From contig JAHDCN010000076.1 in the NCBI GenBank assembly GCA_020629815.1, forward strand, positions 2,670 to 10,857: a DNA stretch of 8,188 nt, given 5' to 3'. Made by a program: the position numbers and the translations under genes. Numbering within the stretch: the first letter of the stretch is position 1; each line of letters opens with the position of its first letter. The notes under the pieces are model-generated. The model had not been told where the DNA came from and ran no database searches. It was given only the letters and a program-made list of their open reading frames with translations. This stretch comes from Verrucomicrobiota bacterium (GTDB taxonomy: Bacteria > Verrucomicrobiota > Verrucomicrobiia > Verrucomicrobiales > DEV007). This document shows positions 1 to 6,394 of the stretch, piece by piece.

Positions 1-554
1 AAATCTTCAGGGAGCGGTAGCTTATTTTCCGAAGATAATTTTTTGAGCTGATTCCGTTGGAACGCTTTGTACCAGTCAGCCAATTTGCGCTGCTTTTGGT
101 GAGTGAGTTCGATCGATAGAATATATCGATTATCGATGAGCATATTGGCTTGAACTCCTTTCTCCTTTCGAATAATGAAGGCTGGGTGGCTATTAAGATA
201 AAGATATTCAATCGGCTCGCCTTGAACTTTGCCGGGTTGGAAATCCTGAAAGTAGTCCAGTTCACCTCCCGGCTGTTTGGCGGTATCGAGAAGGGTGATC
301 CGAGTTTGCTCCGGCTTTTCAGAGTCAGAATCTACTTCGATCTTTTGATACTCTCTAATTGCCCAGGATTCCAGCCAGTGTGGAGCCCGATCATTCCAGC
401 CTCTGGATTTTTCAAGCTTCCAGCCCTCTGGAGCTGCGGGTAATGATTTGAGAAGCAATTCCGGATTCAGTGGTAAAATTCCCCGTTCAGCTTCCTGAGA
501 AAAACCAATTGAAAATGTGAAGGTAAACAAAAGTGCTGCAATGGTAGATTTCAT
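1..554 (-). CDS. secreted protein of unknown function, C-terminus beyond the left edge, coupled to cassette gene A
   Basis: An open frame of 184 codons reads from an ATG at 554-552 to the left edge without a stop, so the C-terminus is missing. Residues 1-19 form a typical signal peptide: Lys2, a hydrophobic core at about 5-18, and a likely cleavage GFS|QE after Ser19. There is no Cys at the cleavage point, so it is probably not a lipoprotein. The mature part is soluble-looking, with aromatic and charged stretches such as LPAAPEGWKLEKS (38-50) and HPAFIIRKEKGVQANMLI (123-140), and shows no catalytic motif I recognise. The alternation around 86-152 suggests a small beta-rich domain, which is inference only. 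Its ATG overlaps the TGA of gene A in an ATGA junction, and no Shine-Dalgarno is visible upstream, so translation is probably coupled to A. This makes it a candidate fifth cassette member acting outside the cytoplasmic membrane. Certain as a gene; function unknown. Confidence 0.88.
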   Translation of the reverse strand, partial: MKSTIAALLFTFTFSIGFSQEAERGILPLNPELLLKSLPAAPEGWKLEKSRGWNDRAPHWLESWAIREYQKIEVDSDSEKPEQTRITLLDTAKQPGGELDYFQDFQPGKVQGEPIEYLYLNSHPAFIIRKEKGVQANMLIDNRYILSIELTHQKQRKLADWYKAFQRNQLKKLSSENKLPLPED

Positions 555-3500
555 TCGTCGAGATATTTTAGGTAGACGACTTTATATTTTATCGCCGGCT
601 GCGGAGGGTTGTAGGCTTCTTCCAGGGGGCTGTGAGTCCATTTGACATTACCGAGGGTTTTAGCTGCGTAACGATCCATAAAAACTTCCTGAGGGCCATC
701 GTATTCAGGATAAGTTCCTTGAAGGTCCAATCGAAGGCGCTGTTGATTACCTTGCTTCCAGGTAGGCGGCGAGCCCGGCAGCTGGAAAAGGCGATCAGTT
801 ATTGATCCGTCTGCTACGATGTCCTGGCGTTGCTTCGCATGCCTGTCCCAGACTCCCTGAGAATTAACATGGGCATTTCCGGGAACACCGTCTTTACCCG
901 GCCAAATGTAGCGCTCGACGATAGCGAAAAAGCGTTTCTCCCCTTGGACGAGATCACCGTCCTCAAATCTGTCCCACTGCTCGTTTCCAGGCGTTTTCTT
1001 GATGACCTGGCCGACACCCCAGACTCCGAATGTATTCGACTTAGTGGTCAGGCAACCGATCATATTGCGAAGATATTCTTCGTTTTCAAACTGGGTGGAA
1101 TCGGGACCTTTTTGGTAGCCTTCCACTTCGGAAATTTCCCCTACGTATCGGAAGAAATTTTCTTTTTGAGCCGCACTGAGTGCAGAAACAAAGCTTTCAA
1201 CAGACTCGTCACTTCGCAGGTTTTTGAAGACTGCTTCTACTGGCTTCGTCCTCTCAGGGGCCTGAAAATAAGGCGAGTCATCAGGATACGTTTTGGTGTT
1301 AATATTGATCGCACCAGTGGTGCTGTGCATGTAGGAAACAGTCGAAAATTCATCGGGGAGAGTCGAATTGATTCTCCATTGGTCGTGCTGCAGAGGGTAG
1401 GTGCCACCGATCAAATCCAGCAGTAGCCAATCTGGAAGTCCAGTTGGTTCACCCGCTCCACTTGGAGAAAGACGCAATGTTCTCCATGGCTCCTCATTCT
1501 GGATACCCGTATGAATCATTGACCAAAAGCCCTTTGAAGAGATTCTGCTGCGGGAGTTGTATTCGTCGGGGCGATTGATTCGGTATCCGGCAAGTTGGCC
1601 GGGCCCCCTTTGAATGTAGCGGAATTTGCTTTTTTCGCTGGAGTCTTCCTCAGGCTCAACAATTTCGCCCTCTCTTTCGTTGGGACGTCCCATCGTGCCC
1701 GCTGAATTGTCGCCCGGAGAATCAACCCACCATTGGGATTTGGAACCGCTTAGTCTTGGGTCTTCAATTTGCCAGGAAATTGAAATAGGTTCATTAGAGG
1801 AAAAATTGACCTGAACTTCTCCCTCCAAAACATCATCTGATGTCTCACCTAAAGGGATCATCTGTCGTGGTCTGCTACCGGCAGGGGAAACACCCATACC
1901 TCCCCGGAATTTGATTGAAATTTTTGATGAACTCTCGGTCGAAAAACGTCCTGGGTGGTCGTTCGGCTGAGGTTTGGGGTCTTCTGGGTTTCCAAGCCAA
2001 CTTTTGTTCAATCCTACATAGCGCCAAGGAGTGGTGATTATTTTTCGGAACTTCTGTTCTTCATCCTCCAAATTGGGGTCATAGGAGTGGATTCGATTTC
2101 TCCTTCCAGCCCTAGCCTGAAGTGAACCGAGGTGGCGCCGATTTACCGGTCTTCTAATTCTCGGTCGACCGTTTTCATCGACGATTTTATTTCCATCCGC
2201 ATCGTATCGAAACATCCTCTTGCGGAGATCAAAATTCCAATCTTGTGGAGTAAAGCGACGAATGCGGGGAATTTGGTCAGGAGACGTTACTCCCAATTCC
2301 TGAGTAAAGGACGACCCGCCCGACAGCTCCAAAGATAAGTAGTCCACTTTGAAAGGGAACTGATTCATCCGAATGTTCGGTCCGACACCGTGGGCGTAAT
2401 ATTCGACTTCATATCGAAACCCTAGCCATTTCTTACCGGGAATAATTTTACCTTTGTGAATGGGGTTGTCTTTAAAGTTCTCTTCCTCAGGAAGTGGTGG
2501 CGGGGACTCTCGCGCAGGAAAAGTTCGGAACACCATTCTAACTTCCGTTATGTGAGGGCCAGGAGTCTGTGGAATCATTAAAATGGTATTTGCTGTGGTT
2601 TCTTCATCTTTACCAAGGAACTTTCCTGCCTCCTCTCCAGATCCCGGATCGAAGCGCCAGTAGTGTTTTTCAGGTTGCTGTCTAGGGCGTTCTTTGGAGT
2701 GGGGAGAATACAAAACTGACGTGCTCCGCAATGCGAGATCTCTGGAGTAGTTGTTCCAGTTGTTCGACATCGTTGTGGTTGCAAAGCGGGCCATATTTAA
2801 AAGGTTGAGCGTGATTTGAGCAGCTTCAGCATCACCATATTTGTCGATGAAAGAGCCTTCCGATTCAAAGCCGGGATATTCACGCCCTAAATAACGCATC
2901 ATCATTTCAGCCTGATAGCGATTTACCAAATTTGCCGCATGTACTCCGCCTTCATCTTCTCCATCCCAAATGCCGTGAGTAAAGCCCATTGAACCGAGCA
3001 AACTGTGAAGATGAAGTACGCCTTCAATTTCTTCTTCCGGAGTTTCTGGATCGACTTCGGGCTTAAAGAGAAACGGCATCTGGTAATTGGGACCACCTTC
3101 GAGGGATAGGGGGATATTGGTCGTTGTGAACCGGGGTCTTCCGAAAGCATTGAACTCCGGTGACCGGCTGTAGAAGGTGAGTTGATACTTATTCTGATGC
3201 CACCAGTCGAATTTCTCACGGTCGGTCATGTCTACATGATTCAGAATCGCCTCCGGATATCTTGAGAAGCCACGGAGAAAGGTGTGTCCAATCAAACTGT
3301 CCTTATCTAACTGAGAAGGCTTTGGAAAAAGCACATCGAGATTGACTGACCGGAGCTTTCCGAGTCCCCATTCCCGGTCGTCACTTTCAAGATTGTACTC
3401 CACGTCGCCTGCTCCCTGACGAAATAGAGCCGGCATCATACCGAGCTCGTTTTGTCTGTGAAAGCCTTCTGGATCATTGTCTTTGGTTGGTTTTCCCAGA

Positions 3501-4114
3501 GCTGTGTTGAAATTGAGCTTTCCCGATTCGTCATCAATCCAAAAGGCATGTCTGGCAATAATTGGATTCACTTTGCTGGCCGGCTCGGTAGGGTCATGAA
3601 GGGAGTTTACCCACTTCACTCGCATCGGTGGTGGCTCGGCTTCTGGATCGCTCAAGCCCTGCTCATTTAACTGATAGGTGATCGTGGGCTCTTCTTTTCC
3701 CGGTATAGGCTCATTCAAATCGACCGAGTGCACATCGGGATCATTCGTATCTGTCGGCGAAACTTCTGCTGCTCCTGTATGAAGGTCGGTAAAGGTCTCA
3801 TTCCCTTTGTCGTCAAACACGGTGAGCCGACCGGGATTGATCGCCCAGTTTTTCGCCTCTGCCGTTTCGGCTGTTTTGTCGATCCCAGCAGGTGAAGGTA
3901 TACTGACTCGAAGCGTTTCAACTGCGTGCGCCAAGGCTCCCTGAGCTACTACCTTAGCCCTCTGTGTGTCTGCGTACGAGATAGATGCCCGGTGCTCCGT
4001 GTTGGATGTAACAAAAATAGAGAGAATCAGTATCGCCAGCAGCGAAACCAGCAATAGCACAGTAATCAGAGCAATAGCTCTTTTCTGTTTCTTCCAAAAA
4101 ATCGGTCTTTTCAT
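551..4114 (-). CDS. Verru_Chthon cassette protein A, giant GspK/PilX-like pseudopilin-related protein
   Basis: This is the largest gene, 1187 residues. Residues 8-12 are basic (KKQKR), followed by one hydrophobic helix at about 13-35 (IALITVLLLVSLLAILIL), then a helix with TEHRASISYADTQRAKVVAQ (39-58). That arrangement is the GspK/PilX type of prepilin N-terminus. Position +5 after the presumed cleavage is Thr18 rather than Glu, as expected for GspK-like proteins, but the residue before the site is Ala13 instead of Gly, so processing is uncertain. Two 'NxNT' signatures occur, WIDDESGKLNFNTA (192-205) and TGAININT (933-940); LTTKSNTFGVWGVGQVI (1022-1038) recalls the C-terminal part of GspK. 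The middle (about 470-900) is long, Arg/Pro-rich and unlike GspK, with a possible Asp/Asn calcium-type turn DADGNKIVDENG (638-649). Typical GspK is only about 300 residues, so most of the protein is additional extracytoplasmic mass. The ATG is preceded by a good Shine-Dalgarno. Family name is recognised by eye; role is inferred. Confidence 0.85.
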   Translation of the reverse strand: MKRPIFWKKQKRAIALITVLLLVSLLAILILSIFVTSNTEHRASISYADTQRAKVVAQGALAHAVETLRVSIPSPAGIDKTAETAEAKNWAINPGRLTVFDDKGNETFTDLHTGAAEVSPTDTNDPDVHSVDLNEPIPGKEEPTITYQLNEQGLSDPEAEPPPMRVKWVNSLHDPTEPASKVNPIIARHAFWIDDESGKLNFNTALGKPTKDNDPEGFHRQNELGMMPALFRQGAGDVEYNLESDDREWGLGKLRSVNLDVLFPKPSQLDKDSLIGHTFLRGFSRYPEAILNHVDMTDREKFDWWHQNKYQLTFYSRSPEFNAFGRPRFTTTNIPLSLEGGPNYQMPFLFKPEVDPETPEEEIEGVLHLHSLLGSMGFTHGIWDGEDEGGVHAANLVNRYQAEMMMRYLGREYPGFESEGSFIDKYGDAEAAQITLNLLNMARFATTTMSNNWNNYSRDLALRSTSVLYSPHSKERPRQQPEKHYWRFDPGSGEEAGKFLGKDEETTANTILMIPQTPGPHITEVRMVFRTFPARESPPPLPEEENFKDNPIHKGKIIPGKKWLGFRYEVEYYAHGVGPNIRMNQFPFKVDYLSLELSGGSSFTQELGVTSPDQIPRIRRFTPQDWNFDLRKRMFRYDADGNKIVDENGRPRIRRPVNRRHLGSLQARAGRRNRIHSYDPNLEDEEQKFRKIITTPWRYVGLNKSWLGNPEDPKPQPNDHPGRFSTESSSKISIKFRGGMGVSPAGSRPRQMIPLGETSDDVLEGEVQVNFSSNEPISISWQIEDPRLSGSKSQWWVDSPGDNSAGTMGRPNEREGEIVEPEEDSSEKSKFRYIQRGPGQLAGYRINRPDEYNSRSRISSKGFWSMIHTGIQNEEPWRTLRLSPSGAGEPTGLPDWLLLDLIGGTYPLQHDQWRINSTLPDEFSTVSYMHSTTGAININTKTYPDDSPYFQAPERTKPVEAVFKNLRSDESVESFVSALSAAQKENFFRYVGEISEVEGYQKGPDSTQFENEEYLRNMIGCLTTKSNTFGVWGVGQVIKKTPGNEQWDRFEDGDLVQGEKRFFAIVERYIWPGKDGVPGNAHVNSQGVWDRHAKQRQDIVADGSITDRLFQLPGSPPTWKQGNQQRLRLDLQGTYPEYDGPQEVFMDRYAAKTLGNVKWTHSPLEEAYNPPQPAIKYKVVYLKYLDE

Positions 4115-4115
4115 G

Positions 4116-5147
4116 TTACCCTCCGTTCACGAGTTTCGTTCTAACTGAATAAGTTTCGGGGTAGGGGATTTCTGCCTGCTCCAGAGCTTGCAGGAATTGG
4201 TTGAGGGATTTTTCTACGTCCATACTGCCGTTGTCGCGGAAAATGTTCTCAGGAGGTGGGATCTCAGCGAAACGAGCGGTTGCGGCATCTCCCACTGTCA
4301 CAATGGTGATTTCCAACTCTGCCGGCAGACGGTGAGCTTTCATGGTGAAATCTGTCTCGGCCAGATATACAAAAGATTCCCCGTCATCAAATGGCACGGA
4401 AGTAGCCATGTGGAAAAAAGCGGCTGAGTTGAAGTGTAGATCACTATTAGGATGGTTTTTCGACTTCGAGAGGTGAGGGATTGGATTGCCGAGAATATCG
4501 AAGCCCTGAATCCATAGTGCGATTACTCCATCGGCAACGGTAGAAACGACGCTGCGTTCACCCTCAGAATAGTTTTCATTCAGAGCCTGTTGATCCCAAT
4601 TTTTGATAAACCAGTCGGAGTCAGTCGGGCTGGTTCGAAATTTTGTGCTCTTGTCTGCCCCTGCCTCGAAAACATTGGGAAAGTAGCCATGAGGGTTTTC
4701 GCTTTCGACGAAGATGCGCTTGAGGCGGTATTTTTCTGTTTCTGTATTTCGGCTGAGGAAAAACCCACAACAGCGAAGTTCCCCATTCTTGCCAATGGGG
4801 GCCATCCATAATGCATACGGTGAGTCTTCCGGTACAAATTGGGCTCCGGACCCTCCGAGATCCGAGCCTGGTCCAATAACGAATTGCATGCGGGTATCGA
4901 CTACTGCCGGGGTGACTTCGCGTGAGAGTAACTCAAGTGCTGCGCGGGCGCGTTGATTTCCCTGAATTTTGCGCTCCCCTTCAATCCAGAAATTCGAGAC
5001 CGAAGAAACAGAGGAGAATAGCAAAAGCATCAATACAGACAGGATAGAAATCGACACCAAAAGTTCCAAGAGGCTGAAACCCTCCTGACCTATGGGCGGG
5101 ATTGCCGCGCTCAGTCTCTGTTCTTCAGTATTCAATTTTTGGTACAA
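4116..5147 (-). CDS. Verru_Chthon cassette protein C, GspJ/PilW-like prepilin
   Basis: A 343-residue minor-pseudopilin-like protein. Residues 21-40 hold the prepilin signal, QEG|FSLLELLVSISILSVLM, with Gly23 before the cleavage, Phe24 at +1 and Glu28 at +5, followed by a hydrophobic helix to about 45 and an amphipathic helix with QRARAALELLSREVTPAV (65-82). The C-terminal part has LPAELEITIVTV (274-285), the kind of strand found near the end of GspJ-like pseudopilins. A CC pair sits at 126-127. No ATG exists between the upstream frame and Gly23; the longest start is TTG at 5147-5145 inside the end of gene B, and a second TTG at 5135-5133 would give a leader four residues shorter. No Shine-Dalgarno precedes either, so start position is uncertain while the frame is not. 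The leader is unusually poor in Lys/Arg near Gly23. Expected to sit in the inner membrane after processing by a prepilin peptidase encoded elsewhere. Confidence 0.87.
   Translation of the reverse strand: MYQKLNTEEQRLSAAIPPIGQEGFSLLELLVSISILSVLMLLLFSSVSSVSNFWIEGERKIQGNQRARAALELLSREVTPAVVDTRMQFVIGPGSDLGGSGAQFVPEDSPYALWMAPIGKNGELRCCGFFLSRNTETEKYRLKRIFVESENPHGYFPNVFEAGADKSTKFRTSPTDSDWFIKNWDQQALNENYSEGERSVVSTVADGVIALWIQGFDILGNPIPHLSKSKNHPNSDLHFNSAAFFHMATSVPFDDGESFVYLAETDFTMKAHRLPAELEITIVTVGDAATARFAEIPPPENIFRDNGSMDVEKSLNQFLQALEQAEIPYPETYSVRTKLVNGG
4119..4124 (-). promoter_or_regulatory. ribosome binding site of cassette gene A
   Basis: The coding strand reads GGAGGGTAACATG, so a GGAGGG core lies four bases before the ATG of A and is built from the last two Gly codons of gene C, just before its TAA stop. 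It is the only strong Shine-Dalgarno next to a start in the window. It fixes the A start at 4114 and suggests that A can be initiated efficiently by ribosomes finishing C. Confidence 0.75.
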
Positions 5148-5667
5148 AATTGGGATCGATTTCGTTCCATTCAGGCCCTGTCAACGAAGCGACTCGATAG
5201 GTGAGAGTCGATTTGGGTAAGTCCGACCCAATTGGGTTCCCATCCAAATCGACAGGCCAGAATATCGATGTTTGTATCGCATGAGTGGCGGGCAATCCCG
5301 GTGAAGAAGATGGTGCCAGAACCAGTTTTGCTTCTACGCGGAAAAACTTCTCCCTTGCCGTTGAAGACGGATTTATGCCTTCTGCAGTGTCTGGATCATC
5401 AGGAATATGGGTTCCACTGGAATCGTAGAATAAAGGACTTAATGGCAGGACACCTTCCTGCAGTTCGCTGCCTTTCAGCCGCTCATGAACATCTTCGACC
5501 AGAGTGCCGAGAGCGGTTTGGTCAATACTGTCCCGAACCGATTCCATGCTCTGCGGAAGCAGTGTAATAAGAGACAATAGAGCCACGCTGGCAATCGACA
5601 GGGCCAGCATTACCTCCACAAGAGAAAAACCGGCGTTGGCAGAATGAGTTGTCTTCGATCTCCTCAT
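5125..5667 (-). CDS. Verru_Chthon cassette protein B, GspI/PilV-like prepilin
   Basis: A 180-residue protein with a clear prepilin signal, NAG|FSLVEVMLALSIASVA, Gly13 before the cleavage, Phe14 at +1 and Glu18 at +5. The leader MRRSKTTHSANAG is short and basic. The hydrophobic helix ends near residue 38 and continues into a helix around 40-65 (MESVRDSIDQTALGTLVEDV), as in the long N-terminal helix of pseudopilins. A small C-terminal domain follows, with LFYDSSGTHIP (79-89), typical of the B family as I recall it, and IFWPVDLDGNPIG (135-147). The ATG overlaps the TGA of gene D, so translation is probably coupled. Small size and the V-E at +4/+5 fit the GspI/PilV class. In type II secretion, GspI is the core of the tip complex with J and K; a similar role here is inferred from gene order and domain type. 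Confidence 0.88.
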   Translation of the reverse strand: MRRSKTTHSANAGFSLVEVMLALSIASVALLSLITLLPQSMESVRDSIDQTALGTLVEDVHERLKGSELQEGVLPLSPLFYDSSGTHIPDDPDTAEGINPSSTAREKFFRVEAKLVLAPSSSPGLPATHAIQTSIFWPVDLDGNPIGSDLPKSTLTYRVASLTGPEWNEIDPNFVPKIEY

Positions 5668-6335
5668 GGGCGGTAAATTCGGGTGCGGCCGGTTAACGTA
5701 TCGACTGAGAAATGCACCCAGTTCTTCAGTTCTGTCGGAGCAGGAAATGTTTCGCCCTCCCGCATCGCCAGTTGAAGGTTTCGGCGTGATCCTTCGGTGA
5801 TAGATGCTCTTCCTGCCGGTGAAAATTGTAGAAAGCGAATACGCCGTTTTCGCTTTAGTGGAATGTTCTCATCCACAAATTCACCGATTTCGTTTTCCAA
5901 AACGTAATCTCCCCGAAGAATTGACGGTTCGTCTCGTGCGTAGCTCGTTTGTTTCCAGTATTGAGGTCGACTAGCTTCAAACGTCAAGGCTTGTGGCAGG
6001 AAGTGAAACTTCGTCATTGGCTGAAAGCCTTTCGATGACTTGTCCCACCGCCATGCGGCGTAGGCACGGAACTCCTCCGATTTTTCGTTGGATTTGGTAA
6101 CGACACCTACGCGGATCGCCGTCCTTTTTTGAATCGCTTCACTGCGGCAGTAATTCAAGAAGTCCGCAAACTCCCTTCCTGATGCTTGTAGGCTCGAGCT
6201 GCGCAGCGTAAGCAGAGAGGGCGTGGAGAAAGCAATAAGCAAACTGAGCAAACCAATCACAATGATCAGCTCAAAGAGGGAAAACCCTCTCGTGCAGAGT
6301 CGTTTCCAACCCAGTCTCGTGCGCCCCTTTCTCAT
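5664..6335 (-). CDS. Verru_Chthon cassette protein D, GspH-like prepilin
   Basis: A 223-residue protein and the first gene of the cassette. A basic leader (MRKGRTRLGWKRLCTRG) ends at Gly17; the mature protein starts FSLFELIIVIGLLSLLIAF, with Phe18 at +1 and Glu22 at +5. Residues about 51-72 (ASGREFADFLNYCRSEAIQK) continue the long helix, as in GspH-type pseudopilins. Later strands include RIRFLQFSPAGRASI (165-179), resembling the 'FxPxGRA' strand of GspH/FimT-like proteins, and the protein ends VDTLTGRTRIYRP (211-223), the C-terminal signature I associate with the D family. The start is an ATG with no Shine-Dalgarno; the upstream 59 bases contain a candidate promoter whose predicted transcription start would fall almost at the ATG. 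Expected to be processed by a prepilin peptidase and placed in the inner membrane. Confidence 0.88.
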   Translation of the reverse strand: MRKGRTRLGWKRLCTRGFSLFELIIVIGLLSLLIAFSTPSLLTLRSSSLQASGREFADFLNYCRSEAIQKRTAIRVGVVTKSNEKSEEFRAYAAWRWDKSSKGFQPMTKFHFLPQALTFEASRPQYWKQTSYARDEPSILRGDYVLENEIGEFVDENIPLKRKRRIRFLQFSPAGRASITEGSRRNLQLAMREGETFPAPTELKNWVHFSVDTLTGRTRIYRP

Positions 6336-6342
6336 GAGGCGG

Positions 6343-6372
6343 AGGATAGCAAAATTTCGCAGCTTCTGGCAA
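6343..6372 (-). promoter_or_regulatory. weak candidate sigma-70-type promoter for the cassette
   Basis: In the 59-base gap before gene D the coding strand has TTGCCA (6372-6367), 18 bases, then TATCCT (6348-6343), matching the -35 and -10 consensus at five and four of six positions. Initiation would fall around 6336, directly at the D ATG (6335), which would give a leaderless or nearly leaderless message and fits the missing Shine-Dalgarno. Short matches like this also arise by chance, and the cassette could instead be read through from the SMP-30 gene, since no terminator is visible between them. Confidence 0.25.
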
Positions 6373-6394
6373 TCCTAATCAGGACCTAATTTGG

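Larger units (their letters stand above)
551..6335 (-). other. Verru_Chthon-type pseudopilin cassette, gene order D-B-C-A
   Basis: Four genes are packed on one strand with no room for internal terminators: D and B share an ATGA overlap, B and C overlap by 23 bases, and C and A are separated by one base. A fifth gene continues from A through another ATGA overlap. Three products have canonical prepilin signals and the fourth has a GspK-like N-terminus. From established knowledge, families named Verru_Chthon cassette proteins A to D occur in this order in Verrucomicrobiota, often as several copies per genome. By inference the block is one transcript making a membrane pseudopilus-like complex. 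No assembly ATPase, platform protein, secretin, major pilin or prepilin peptidase lies in the window. Confidence 0.85.

Noticed and set aside
150..443. Plus-strand open frame of 97 codons near the left edge
   Set aside because: Antisense to the signal-peptide gene that runs from 554 to the left edge; no ribosome site or family resemblance.
830..1426. Plus-strand open frame of 198 codons opposite the C-terminal part of gene A
   Set aside because: It lies wholly antisense to a well-supported gene, has no recognisable domain or ribosome site, and its composition is what the opposite strand of gene A would give.
5081..5086. Perfect AGGAGG on the minus strand inside gene C, as a possible internal ribosome site
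   Set aside because: It is formed by the codons for Gln-Glu-Gly at the prepilin cleavage site; any start downstream (first TTG is 11 bases on) would remove the Gly-Phe part of the signal, so it cannot give a working prepilin.
5125..5147. The 23-base overlap of B and C as a sign of a frameshifted fusion or sequencing error
   Set aside because: Each frame has its own complete prepilin signal and a normal C-terminus, so they are two genes; the overlap reflects the TTG start choice.
6371..6386. Short inverted repeat between the SMP-30 gene and gene D as a terminator
   Set aside because: The stem is only four Watson-Crick pairs (TCCT/AGGA) plus wobbles and no T-run follows on the minus strand.
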